64,000 nucleotides of DNA. It comes from [Eubacterium] saphenum. GTDB lineage: Bacteria; Bacillota; Clostridia; Peptostreptococcales; Anaerovoracaceae. The notes under the pieces are model-generated. The model was not told the DNA's origin. It saw nothing but the letters and a program-made list of their open reading frames with translations, and did no database searches. Below are positions 43,495 to 52,266 of the stretch, one piece after another. The first letter of the stretch is position 1; each line of letters opens with the position of its first letter. The stretch spans positions 1-64,000 of the forward strand of contig SFHC01000005.1 in NCBI GenBank assembly GCA_004555725.1, in the 5' to 3' direction. The position numbers and the translations under genes are program-made.

Positions 43495-44814
43495 ATGAAG
43501 AAAAGAATCGTACATTATATCAATCAGTTCTTTGCCGGAATCGGCGGGGAAGAAAAGGCAGACATTGAACCTTTTTCTAAAGAAGGCGCTGTGGGGCCGG
43601 GAACCGCACTGCAGAAGAAACTTGGAGAAGACGCGGAAATCGTCGGAACAGTGGTCTGCGGAGATAATTATTTTGGATCGCATATCGATGATGGCGTGAC
43701 GGAGCAGCTTCTGGAAATGATCCGCGCGTTTCAGCCGGACGGATTTATAGCGGGACCAGCGTTCAATGCGGGTCGTTACGGAACCGCCTGTGGAACCATC
43801 ACCAAGGCTGTGCAGGATGAACTGAAGATTCCTGCGGTAACCGGCATGTATGAAGAAAATCCGGGTGTAGATATGTTCCGGAAAGATCTGTATATCATCA
43901 AGACCGGAGACTCTGCCGCAGATATGCGGAAATCTGTTCCTAAAATGGCAAATCTGATGCTGAAAATGCTCAGCGGCGGGGAAATCGGCAGCCCGGAGGA
44001 AGAAGGATATCATGAACGCGGAATCCGTGTCAATTACTTCAACGACCGCCGCGGTTCAGAACGTGCCGTTGAACTGTTAGTCAGAAAAATCAAAGGCGAA
44101 GAGACATGGACCGATTACCCGATGCCAAAGATCGACCGTGTCGACCCGGCTCCTGCGATTAAAGATCTGAGTCATGCAAAGATTGCTCTCGTCACATCCG
44201 GTGGAATTGTTCCGCAGGGGAACCCAGACCATATCGAGTCCTCCTCCGCGACCAAGTGGGGAAAATATTCCATCGCCGGAATGGATCACGCGGATAAAAA
44301 GGATTTCATGACCATACACGGCGGATATGACCGTGCGTTTATCACGGAAGATCCAGATCTGTGCATTCCGGTCGACGTCCTTCGAAAACTGGAGAAAGAA
44401 GGCGTTATCGGAGAACTTACCGATTATTTCCTGACGACCACAGGAACGGGCACGTCCACCAACAATGCCAAACGGTTTGCTGAAGAATATGTGCCGATGC
44501 TGAAAGAAGACGGAGTAGACGGTGTTCTGCTCGTCAGCACCTGAGGAACCTGCACGCGATGCGGCGCATCGATGGTAAAAGAAATAGACCGTGCAGGAAT
44601 CCCGGTCACACATATCTGCACAGTTGTTCCGATTTCACTGACAATCGGCGCGAACAGAATCGTTCCGGCAGTCGGTATCCCGTATCCTCTCGGGGATCCG
44701 AACCTGGGCGAAAAGAAGAGCTTTGAGATCCGTGAAAATCTGGTCAGAAGAGCACTGCACGCACTGACCGTTCCGGTCGACAAGCAGACGGTATTTGAGA
44801 GTGACGAAGCGTAA
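43495..44814 (+). CDS. grdB: Glycine/sarcosine/betaine/D-proline reductase selenoprotein B (in-frame UGA = Sec350)
   Basis: A 439-residue selenoprotein gene read through an in-frame TGA at 44542-44544. The codons around it give ST-Sec-GTCTRCGASMVKEID, the GrdB active-site signature, and the frame continues to TAA at 44812. A hairpin CGATGC-GGC-GCATCG at 44557-44571, 12 bases after the UGA, fits a bacterial SECIS. A naive translation stops at residue 349. The protein is the gamma subunit of component B and splits the C-N bond of the bound substrate. GrdA and GrdC/D, needed to complete the reaction, are not in the window. Confidence 0.92.
44557..44571 (+). promoter_or_regulatory. SECIS-like hairpin
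   Basis: CGATGC-GGC-GCATCG, a six-pair stem with a three-base loop, starts 12 bases downstream of the UGA codon of the selenoprotein gene, where SelB-binding elements are found in bacteria. Confidence 0.65.
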
Positions 44815-44839
44815 AACAGGATTAGGCAGGCATAATATC

Positions 44840-45979
44840 ATGAAAAAGAGAATGAAAAGTAAAAGCCTGCATTTCTGCGGATCCTGCATAGCGTTTTACA
44901 TCGGCGCAGGATTTGCAACGATGCAGGAAGTCATGCAGTACGAAGCGTCGTACGGATCAAAATTTGGAGTCGTCATTATGACGGCGGCTCTGATATACAT
45001 TTATACTGACTTGTCTTTTGCGGCAAACGGCAATCGCTATTCGCTGCAGCACGGAACCGATATTTTTCAGCATTACTGCGGGAAGTACATTGGAACCTTC
45101 TATAAATGGTTTTCCGTCGTGTTCTGCTATCTCTGCTACATCGTCATGTGCGGAGGCGCAAATTCAACGGCGACGCAGCAGTGGGGACTGCCGTCGGGTG
45201 TCGGCGCAGCGATTCTGATGATTGCAGTCATTGCAACCGTTGTGTTCGGTTTAGACAGTATTCTCAACACACTGAGCAAGATAGGACCGGTCATCATCGT
45301 TGTTTTGCTGATTGTTTCTATCGTCGCATGTGTTCAGGGAATGGGGAGTTTTCAGGAGAATCTCCGTGCGGTAGACAGCGGAAAGTATCACCTGACCCAG
45401 GTCGGAAACGGCAATCCATTCGCATCTGGCGCATCATACGGCGGGTTTGTCGTCATCTGGTTCTCCTCCTTTCTCTGTGAGATCGGAGCAAAAAACCGGC
45501 TGAAAGAAGTTCGTTCGGGTGTTCTGACCTCGGCACTGTTTATCTTTGGCGTAGCGGTTCTCTGCTGCATCGCTCTGATTTCACATATGGATCAGGTTGC
45601 GCATGCGGATATACCGGCGCTGATTCTGGCGGGGCTGATCAGCCCGTGGTTTGCACAGATTCTCGCGATCATCGTGTTCTGCGGAATCTATACGACTTCT
45701 GTTCCGCTGCTTTGGACCAGTGTCGGCGCTGTTGCAGAAGACGGGAGTCGGAAGTATAAGGTGCTGACCGTCATTGGCGGCGCGGCGGGCTGCGTTATCG
45801 CGTGTTTCTTGCCGTATAAGACACTGGTGAATGTGTTCTACGGACTGAACGGATATCTGGGGTTCATCCTGATTGCGTTTATGATCGTACAGGATATAAG
45901 GAGACGCGGAGTTTTGTTCAGGAAACCGGATGCGAAATTACCAAATGAAAATGCTGAAGAGGAGAAGGCGTCGGCGTAA
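44840..45979 (+). CDS. YkvI-like membrane transporter
   Basis: A 379-residue integral membrane protein with about ten hydrophobic segments. The opening helix has CIAFYIGAGFATMQEVMQY, similar to the GAGFASGQE motif of the YkvI family in the APC superfamily. It follows the grd selenoprotein gene by 25 bases, so it probably imports the amine or amino acid that component B reduces. The substrate is not known. Confidence 0.75.
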   Translation: MKKRMKSKSLHFCGSCIAFYIGAGFATMQEVMQYEASYGSKFGVVIMTAALIYIYTDLSFAANGNRYSLQHGTDIFQHYCGKYIGTFYKWFSVVFCYLCYIVMCGGANSTATQQWGLPSGVGAAILMIAVIATVVFGLDSILNTLSKIGPVIIVVLLIVSIVACVQGMGSFQENLRAVDSGKYHLTQVGNGNPFASGASYGGFVVIWFSSFLCEIGAKNRLKEVRSGVLTSALFIFGVAVLCCIALISHMDQVAHADIPALILAGLISPWFAQILAIIVFCGIYTTSVPLLWTSVGAVAEDGSRKYKVLTVIGGAAGCVIACFLPYKTLVNVFYGLNGYLGFILIAFMIVQDIRRRGVLFRKPDAKLPNENAEEEKASA

Positions 45980-46010
45980 GGAAACTGGCTCTGAATAGAT
46001 TCAGAAATGA

Positions 46011-46044
46011 ACAACGGGAGTTTGCATCAGCAGGCTCCCGTTGT
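46011..46044 (+). terminator. Hairpin ending the grd locus
   Basis: ACAACGGGAG pairs perfectly with CTCCCGTTGT. The T run after it is weak. Confidence 0.55.
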
Positions 46045-46133
46045 TATACGTACTTCCTTGACCGTTTGCTTTGACGCAAATATTGACGTCTCCGCTTCCT
46101 TTCGATAAGATTGTTAGAAAGGAGGCTATTATT

Positions 46134-46748
46134 ATGGACGATATCAGAACGGAAGTTATAAAGACAGTTCAGAAAGAATATGAGACAGGCCTTGTGACGA
46201 TGTATGAAGGGAACGCCTCTGCGCGTGTCGGAGACCGCGTATATATTACACCGTCACATGTCGCGAAACCGGATCTGACGGAGGAAATGATTATTGAAAC
46301 GGACTTGGACGGGAACATCCTGAAAAAGGCTGATGGGCTGAGAGCCTCTTCAGAATTGATGATGCATCTTGAGGTATACCGCGTGCGTAGTGATGTAAAG
46401 GCTATCGTGCATAACCACAGCGTGTTTACAACAGCATTTGCCATTGACGGACTGGATATTCAGTCCGATGCCCTGACAGAGATCAATCTGAGTTTTGGCA
46501 AGATTCCATGTATTCCATATGGAACGCCGGGGACAGAGCGTATCTATGAACATTTCAGCGAGTATCTGCAGGATTATCCGGCGGTGCTGCTTGCCAACCA
46601 CGGACTGCTGGCGTTCGGAAGCGATCTGCGCGAGGCGTATTCTGTTGCAGAAGCCGCGGAAAACATTGCGAAGACTCTGTATGTCGCAGGTCAGCTTGGA
46701 ATGCCGTCGAATATTCCGCCGGAAGAGCTGAAGAAGCTGAGAAAATGA
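46134..46748 (+). CDS. Class II aldolase/adducin family protein (fuculose-phosphate aldolase-like)
   Basis: A 204-residue zinc aldolase of the FucA/AraD type. The metal ligands are seen in VHNHSVFTTAF near residue 93 and LANHGLLAFG near 155; the catalytic Glu lies in the N-terminal SSELMMHLEVY region. The sugar-phosphate or ketone substrate is unknown and no pathway partners are adjacent. ATG 46134 follows AAAGGAGG. Confidence 0.88.
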   Translation: MDDIRTEVIKTVQKEYETGLVTMYEGNASARVGDRVYITPSHVAKPDLTEEMIIETDLDGNILKKADGLRASSELMMHLEVYRVRSDVKAIVHNHSVFTTAFAIDGLDIQSDALTEINLSFGKIPCIPYGTPGTERIYEHFSEYLQDYPAVLLANHGLLAFGSDLREAYSVAEAAENIAKTLYVAGQLGMPSNIPPEELKKLRK

Positions 46749-46756
46749 AGACATTG

Positions 46757-46798
46757 AAAAACGGGCATCTGCACATGTATAGGCAGATGCCCGTTTTT
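46757..46798. terminator. Bidirectional terminator between convergent genes
   Basis: AAAAACGGGCATCTGC pairs perfectly with GCAGATGCCCGTTTTT; with A and T runs at both ends it can serve both the aldolase gene and the minus-strand transporter gene. Confidence 0.9.
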
Positions 46799-46837
46799 CG
46801 GATCTTCCGACGGCTGGATTTGCGTCTGTTTTCCGAT

Positions 46838-48097
46838 TTAGAAGAATACCTTCAGGACAAAACTTCCGATGAATACGGAGGTAATGGTTACGGTGACAAA
46901 TCCGGCGACCAGCATTTTCGGCATCAGGACGTTGTACAGCGCCTGATGTTCCTGCTCGTTTCCGGCAAGCGCGTCGCAGACATCGTTGGTCAGGATCATG
47001 GTGTTCGGGAACCCGAAGGTGCAGGTCAGGCCGAGAGCGATGGCAAGGCTGGCCGGCATGTTGATGAACCGGGAGAGAAGCAGTCCGGTGATAATCGTTC
47101 CGAACATGCCCAGCACCATGACGACAATGATCGGACGGATATAGCTTATGAACATGTGCGGAGTGACACCGACATAATTGCCGAACAGCACACAGGCAGC
47201 CAGGAATGTAATAATTCCGGCGGATTCAGTATGTTCCAGAGTTCCTTTCGGGAGAAATCCGGTTTCTACCGCAGCCCATCCGAGGATAATGGAGATGACG
47301 AATGGATGAACAGCGCCGCCGACACGGGCAGACAGGAACGTGGCCAGTGAAGAAATCAGGCCGACTTTCAGTAAAAGCACCGGAACGCGATTGTCAATCA
47401 CTGCAGGGAGCTGCAGGAGCTTTCTGGATTTTACTGCAGGGACAGCTGCCGCGGCAATCACCAGATCGTCTCCGTTCGGACCTGCGCTGCGGATGGTTTT
47501 TCCTGCAAGACGGCGGTCACGGTTCTCTTCTGAACCATTATCGGCCCATTTCCGGATGTTCTCCGGATCCTTCAGAAAGTTCTTTGCGTATTTTCTCAGA
47601 TAATAGGAGCAGACCGGCTGTCCGAAAAAGCTCTGCGCCATGCTCAGGATGGTGAAAAATCCGACAACGGCAACCAGTCCGCGCGGTTTCAGCACAGAAG
47701 TGAACATCAGAACAACAGCGCTTCCGCCTGCGTATACGGCAGAACCGACATAAGCGTACTGCGGATTGATCAGGAGCGGTCCGACAATCAGGATGATAGC
47801 TGTGGATACCGCAAGACCGGCCAGACAGATGATGATGGTCTTGATCTGCCGTTTCATTTCCGGTGTGTCGATCGTGGTGCCGAGCATGGTAATCATCAGT
47901 GTTACGGCCATCATACCGAATCCTCCGATGGCAGACTGGCTGAACGTATTCTTCGGAATCAGGCCGATCCACAGCCCTGCCAGGACGATCATTCCCCGGG
48001 CCACGGAGGACGGAAATTTAGCTTTGGTTATTGCTGCGATTACATCGCCGGCTGCATAGATCAGCAGTACGATGGTCAGTGCATAGATTGCGTTCAT
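46838..48097 (-). CDS. Multi-pass membrane transporter, family uncertain
   Basis: A 419-residue membrane protein with ten or more hydrophobic segments in two halves, split by a polar stretch (residues 168-215, rich in Lys, Arg, Asn). The layout with glycine-rich re-entrant-like loops (GGSAVVLMF, and TFGFPNTMILTND near residue 365) recalls the GltS/2-hydroxycarboxylate type of symporters; DUF3100 is another possibility. It is encoded 95 bases after an M20 amidohydrolase and under the same Trp T-box, so it may import tryptophan or a tryptophan conjugate. That is inference. Confidence 0.65.
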   Translation of the reverse strand: MNAIYALTIVLLIYAAGDVIAAITKAKFPSSVARGMIVLAGLWIGLIPKNTFSQSAIGGFGMMAVTLMITMLGTTIDTPEMKRQIKTIIICLAGLAVSTAIILIVGPLLINPQYAYVGSAVYAGGSAVVLMFTSVLKPRGLVAVVGFFTILSMAQSFFGQPVCSYYLRKYAKNFLKDPENIRKWADNGSEENRDRRLAGKTIRSAGPNGDDLVIAAAAVPAVKSRKLLQLPAVIDNRVPVLLLKVGLISSLATFLSARVGGAVHPFVISIILGWAAVETGFLPKGTLEHTESAGIITFLAACVLFGNYVGVTPHMFISYIRPIIVVMVLGMFGTIITGLLLSRFINMPASLAIALGLTCTFGFPNTMILTNDVCDALAGNEQEHQALYNVLMPKMLVAGFVTVTITSVFIGSFVLKVFF

Positions 48098-48192
48098 TCA
48101 AATACTCTCCTTCATTATATATGTATGTGCAGACCTGCTTCTCCTGATGCGCTCTTACACCGGGCTGCAGGGAAGTCCGGCGTTTTCTGTTT

Positions 48193-49380
48193 CTATTTCT
48201 GCTCCGAATGTTCTTTCAGGAAGCGGAAAGCACTCTGGCAGTAGACGGCTGCGCCAACTGGAAGAGCTGCCTCGTCGAACAGGACTTTCGGATTGTGGTG
48301 GGTTACATCCGGTCCTGCAAGAGATCCCGTTCCGATGTGGAAGTAAATAGACGGTACACGTTCGGCAACGGCGGTGAAATCCTCAGTTCCGCCGAACTCG
48401 TGCAGTTCCGTGACCTTTTCTTTTCCGAGCATTTCTTCAAGATACCCGGGGATGCAGTCACAGAGGCGGGGATCATTGTACATCGGCGGCATGCCGTAGA
48501 CAAAATCGACCTCGGCGCTGCCTCGGAACGCAAGGGCGATGCCTTCGCTGATTTCCTTCACGCGCTGTTTCAGGAAACTGCGGCGTTCCTGTGACGCCGC
48601 GCGCACAGAGGCTTCCATAACGCAGGTGCCGGCCTCCGTATTGCAGCTGTCCCCGCCGTGGATCATGCCGACCAGGACGATGGAGCGTTCTGTATTGGAG
48701 ACTTCACGGCAGTTCAGTTCCTCCAGACCGGTGATGATGTGGGCCGCGATATTGATGGCGTCGATTCCGGTTTCCGGGGACGCGCCGTGTGCCTGTTTTC
48801 CGTGAATGGTAATTCTTATGCAGTCGCCGGAAAATGTGGAATACTCACGTTTATAGGTGATCTGGCCGACTTCAGACATATTGCCGTGGCCGGAAGACGT
48901 GTGAAGACCGACGGCATAATCCACATGCGGATTCTCCAGGAGTCCGTGCTCAATCATGTCCGCCGCGCCGCCCAGGACTTCTTCTCCCGGCTGAAACATG
49001 AATTTCACGCGTCCGTTCAGTTCAGATTCATGCTTTTTCAGGAGTTTTGCCGCCGCAAGCAGCATGGCAGTGTGCAGATCGTGGCCGCAGGAATGGCAGT
49101 TCCCGTTTCCGGATGCGAAGGGAAGACCTGTTTCTTCTTTCATCGGAAGCGCGTCCATATCTCCGCGGAGCAGAATCACGTTTCCGCCGCTGCCGCAGAC
49201 GGCGGTGACGCCGGATGCTCCGCAGCGCTGCGGTTCATAGCCGTATTCCTCCAGACAGTCCATGACATATTGGCTGGTTTTGGGAAGATCCAGTCCCAGC
49301 TCCGGCATCTGGTGCAGCTGCCTTCTGTTCCGGATGATCTCCTGTTTCATCTCGCCCGCTTCACGCATAAAATCAATCAT
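48193..49380 (-). CDS. M20 family metallo-amidohydrolase
   Basis: A 395-residue M20D peptidase-like enzyme. Metal ligands are visible in HSCGHDLHTAM near residue 97, QPGEEV near 131 and THHNPKVLFDE near 360; the lid domain spans about 185-295. Relatives remove acyl or amino-acid groups from N-acyl amino acids (aminoacylase, IAA-amino acid hydrolase). It begins at ATG 49380 after CGGAGG and follows a T-box leader that reads tryptophan, so an N-acyl-tryptophan or Trp conjugate is a reasonable substrate guess. Confidence 0.9.
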   Translation of the reverse strand: MIDFMREAGEMKQEIIRNRRQLHQMPELGLDLPKTSQYVMDCLEEYGYEPQRCGASGVTAVCGSGGNVILLRGDMDALPMKEETGLPFASGNGNCHSCGHDLHTAMLLAAAKLLKKHESELNGRVKFMFQPGEEVLGGAADMIEHGLLENPHVDYAVGLHTSSGHGNMSEVGQITYKREYSTFSGDCIRITIHGKQAHGASPETGIDAINIAAHIITGLEELNCREVSNTERSIVLVGMIHGGDSCNTEAGTCVMEASVRAASQERRSFLKQRVKEISEGIALAFRGSAEVDFVYGMPPMYNDPRLCDCIPGYLEEMLGKEKVTELHEFGGTEDFTAVAERVPSIYFHIGTGSLAGPDVTHHNPKVLFDEAALPVGAAVYCQSAFRFLKEHSEQK

Positions 49381-49464
49381 ACTATGTTTCCTCCGTTCTC
49401 CGTTTCATGATTCTGCCTGTTGGCGGACAGAACAATTCAGTTTCACAGCTGGCGCAAAAGAAAA

Positions 49465-49745
49465 TCCCGGACAGAGAAAACAGAATTTCTCTTTCCGGGA
49501 CGAAATACTCATTATTCCGCGGTGCCACCCTGGTTGATCTCTTCTGAAGAGATCCGCTCATCCGCATACCAACATATACGCTGCCCTGTACGATTGCAGA
49601 TTCGTCGTGACATACTCCCCGTAACCGGATTTCATCACGCCCTCAAAAGTCCATTCAGCTGCAGCTTCCGCGCCGCAATCTCAGCATCTGCGGCTCTCTG
49701 TGCCTTCCCCGTGCAGCTTACTCACTCTTTCTCAACGGTTTATCC
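49465..49745 (-). promoter_or_regulatory. T-box riboswitch, specifier UGG (tryptophan)
   Basis: On the minus strand the T-box sequence AGGGTGGCACCGCGG (plus 49517-49531) is unmistakable and is followed by a terminator stem, TCCCGGA...TCCGGGA (49465-49500), and a T-rich tract. Stem I has AGCTGCA pairing with TGCAGCT, enclosing a specifier loop with AGTGAGTA on one side and GAA-TGG-A on the other; the specifier is thus TGG (plus 49651-49653). Uncharged tRNA-Trp should stabilise the antiterminator and switch on the amidohydrolase and transporter genes. Confidence 0.92.
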
Positions 49746-49765
49746 CCTGTGAACTTGTGGTTATT

Positions 49766-49794
49766 ACCTTAACACTGATCGTGTAATGTGTCAA
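49766..49794 (-). promoter_or_regulatory. Promoter of the T-box transcript
   Basis: On the minus strand TTGACA (plus 49789-49794) and TAAGGT (plus 49766-49771) are 17 bases apart, just upstream of the T-box leader. Confidence 0.6.
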
Positions 49795-49905
49795 GAAAAT
49801 ATGTGTGCTTTTGTGTGAACATGACAAAAAGCGATGCGAAAGACAAGAAAACCGGATACGGTCAGAAAGAGGATAAGCCGGAAGTATTTTAAAGGTCGTG
49901 ATTTA

Positions 49906-49934
49906 TTGACGTTTCTGTACTTGTTCAATTATAT
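49906..49934 (+). promoter_or_regulatory. Promoter of the secreted protein gene
   Basis: TTGACG and TTATAT are separated by 17 bases, 78 bases before the start codon. Confidence 0.6.
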
Positions 49935-50011
49935 TATTAGATATAGAAGCTGTGACTCATACAGATGTCAGGCAGAAACAGACAGACCAGTTCAGAAAGG
50001 GGTACAGAAAA

Positions 50012-51154
50012 ATGGTTTTGTGGAAAAGAGTATCAGCAGCAGCGGCGGCCGCGCTGGTCATATCAGCAACGGCAGCTGTTCCTTCCTTTGCGGAAACATT
50101 TACTACTGATGAAGGAGCGGTATTCACCGGAGCTGAGGTCAGCAGCAGTACCAGAGTACGGGCTGCTGTAGACTATCACATTTTTACGCAGCCGGAAGGG
50201 AGCCTGTTTACAGGGAGCGGACAGTGCTGGGGATACGCAGAGCGTGTGCGGGCGCTTCTCGGATCCGGAGGTACACAGAAAACCTGGCAGATTCCGATAA
50301 CGGTGAACAATTTACAGAAAGTCCTGCAGGGATGCCGCGCCGGCACGCATCTCAGAATCACCAGCGCCAAAACACCGGCCAGAAGTACACGGCAGCATTC
50401 CGTAGTTGTTTACAAATGTACAGGCAGCACCATTTACTGGTCCAACGGAAATGAGGACAATCAGAATCATGTTTACTACCATGTTATGAGTGTGGAGGAA
50501 TTCTGTTCATGGTGCACAGGCATAGGATTTAAGTACATTCAGTTTATCATTCAGCCGACAGGAACAGCATCAGTGAACCGGGCTGCGGTCGGTGTCTATT
50601 CTGATCCGAAGACAGGGAAAATAGATATTGCGTGGCCGTCTGTCCGCGGTGCAAAGAAATACATTCTTTACCGGAGTACGAAAAAGGGAAGCGGGTACAG
50701 GCAGGCGGCGGTTACAAAAAAACAGGAATATACAGACAGTAAAGCCGCCTACGGAAAGCGCACCTATTACAGACTTAAGGCAGTATACCGCCGCGGAAGC
50801 AGCATGAGTTCACCGCGTTCAGCAGTGATGAAACTCCCGGCTCCGGTTGTGACGACCAGTGTGGATCCGTCAACTTCTGAGATGACCGCATCCTGGAAAC
50901 CGGTTCCGGGAGCCGTGAAATACATTATCTACCTTGCTGAGGACAACCGGGTATTCGGCATGGGATTCAGCACCCTGAACAAAGCTGCTGAAACGACAGA
51001 CACCACCTGGACCGTTCCGAATGACGGGCACAGCACCTATTATTCCTATCAGGTCTGCGCAGTGGGTTCTGATTCGCACATAATCTCGGCCAAAACCGGA
51101 TTCAGCATCGATATCGGTACGGATGACGATGATTATGAGGTTGAAATCGATTGA
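50012..51154 (+). CDS. Secreted cysteine-peptidase-like protein with Fn3-like repeats
   Basis: A 380-residue exported protein. The signal peptide is residues 1-30 (KR, then an alanine-rich core, cleavage after PSFA). Residues 60-175 look like a papain-fold/CHAP-like domain: a cysteine in GQCWGYAERVR and a histidine in RQHSVVVYK are candidate catalytic residues. Two fibronectin-III-like modules follow (about 190-270 and 275-375), the first with YILYRSTKKGSGY. It may act on cell wall or extracellular protein; no anchor motif is seen. AAAGGGG precedes the start. Confidence 0.7.
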   Translation: MVLWKRVSAAAAAALVISATAAVPSFAETFTTDEGAVFTGAEVSSSTRVRAAVDYHIFTQPEGSLFTGSGQCWGYAERVRALLGSGGTQKTWQIPITVNNLQKVLQGCRAGTHLRITSAKTPARSTRQHSVVVYKCTGSTIYWSNGNEDNQNHVYYHVMSVEEFCSWCTGIGFKYIQFIIQPTGTASVNRAAVGVYSDPKTGKIDIAWPSVRGAKKYILYRSTKKGSGYRQAAVTKKQEYTDSKAAYGKRTYYRLKAVYRRGSSMSSPRSAVMKLPAPVVTTSVDPSTSEMTASWKPVPGAVKYIIYLAEDNRVFGMGFSTLNKAAETTDTTWTVPNDGHSTYYSYQVCAVGSDSHIISAKTGFSIDIGTDDDDYEVEID

Positions 51155-51219
51155 TTCACTCCTTGCTGATTGTGATTTTGTCACAAAAAACTCACTTTAT
51201 TCTTCTCTGCTCTGCATGG

Positions 51220-51243
51220 TATAATGACATCGTCAATGACGAT
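51220..51243 (+). promoter_or_regulatory. -10 element and inverted repeat before the zinc ribbon gene
   Basis: TATAAT at 51220-51225 is followed directly by ATCGTC-AAT-GACGAT (51229-51243), which would sit at the transcription start, a typical repressor position. No clear -35 is seen. Confidence 0.45.
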
Positions 51244-51265
51244 ATACCTGAAGGGAGGGTAAATA

Positions 51266-51481
51266 ATGTCTCAGATTAATGAGAACTGGATCTGTCCAAA
51301 ATGCGGAAATGCGGGAGCGGACGTCGATCAGTTCCAGGCAACCGGCGGAAGTTTCGCGAAACTTTTTGATGTTCAGAATAAAAAATTTACAACCGTAAGC
51401 TGCAGGAGATGCGGCTATACGGAGCTGTATAAAGGAGATACCAGCACATTGATGAATGTACTGGATTTCTTTACCAATTAG
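51266..51481 (+). CDS. Zinc-ribbon nucleic acid-binding-like protein
   Basis: A 71-residue protein with two CxxC knuckles, CPKCG at residues 10-14 and CRRCG near residue 47, forming a zinc ribbon, and a GDTSTLMNVLDF tail. Such small proteins are widespread in Clostridia; a nucleic-acid role is usual for the fold but unproved. It has a GGGAGGG site and is 50 bases from the next gene. Confidence 0.85.
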   Translation: MSQINENWICPKCGNAGADVDQFQATGGSFAKLFDVQNKKFTTVSCRRCGYTELYKGDTSTLMNVLDFFTN

Positions 51482-51531
51482 ATCAGCCGATACCGGAGTA
51501 TCTCCGGCGGCATTCAGCAAGGAGTCTAAAG

Positions 51532-52245
51532 ATGCTCAGAATTGAAAATCAAGCAGTCATGTTTGCACTTCTCAGCAAGTATACGTTTCTGAAGCTGGGG
51601 ACGGAAAATCATGAGCAGGCACATGAAGTGATTCAGAAGGGGATGGTTCAGTATGGCCGTGAACGCGGAGCCAGGATGGCGGCGCGGGCGCGCAGAAACG
51701 GCGATCCAGTCACGCTCTGGACCAATCAGGCCTATGGAGAATGGAAACCGGATTACAGCGGCCAGATGGAATTCGGAACAATGCGCACAGAGCCGACCTT
51801 CCAGACCTATATCAGCAAGTGCGCATGGTGCGAAGCGTGGAAAAAATTTGATCTTCTGGAATATGGCAGGGAATATTGTCTGCAGGTGGATGCAGCTGTT
51901 TATGATGGTTTTGGGACCGGAAATGTCTGTACTCCGCAGGGCGATCCGATGAGCTGGGGCGGAAGCCGCTGTGAGTTTGACTGGGGCGCAGAATTATCAG
52001 ATGCAGATCAGGAAAAACTCATCGCTAAGAAACAGGAGCTCGGGACTTCCTGTATGAAAGATTTTACGTATCATACAGCGCACATTTACAGTACGGTGAG
52101 TAATGTGATCCGGGAAGAACTTCCGGACCTGGCAGAATCTATTATTGCAGCAGCTGAGCATGAATACATCGATTTGTTCGGAGAAGAGGAGTTTGCACCT
52201 CTTCTCAAGTATACGCCGGCTGATTTTCAGCCAAAAGAAGACTGA
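51532..52245 (+). CDS. L-2-amino-thiazoline-4-carboxylic acid hydrolase family protein
   Basis: A 237-residue protein of the ATC hydrolase family, named after an enzyme that opens a thiazoline ring on the way to L-cysteine. The conserved region is KCAWCEAWKKFDLLEYGREYC (near residue 97) and FDWGAEL near 148. Many relatives have other or unknown substrates. It is followed after 21 bases by a proC gene, so it may act on a cyclic imine or thiazoline in the same pathway; that is a guess. Confidence 0.8.
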   Translation: MLRIENQAVMFALLSKYTFLKLGTENHEQAHEVIQKGMVQYGRERGARMAARARRNGDPVTLWTNQAYGEWKPDYSGQMEFGTMRTEPTFQTYISKCAWCEAWKKFDLLEYGREYCLQVDAAVYDGFGTGNVCTPQGDPMSWGGSRCEFDWGAELSDADQEKLIAKKQELGTSCMKDFTYHTAHIYSTVSNVIREELPDLAESIIAAAEHEYIDLFGEEEFAPLLKYTPADFQPKED

Positions 52246-52266
52246 TCAAGAAGAGGAGTTATAAAA

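Noticed and set aside
43378..44544. Selenoprotein B gene ending at the TGA at 44542, as a truncated gene or pseudogene
   Set aside because: The frame continues with the conserved GTCTRCG active-site sequence and a SECIS-like hairpin, so the TGA is read as selenocysteine.
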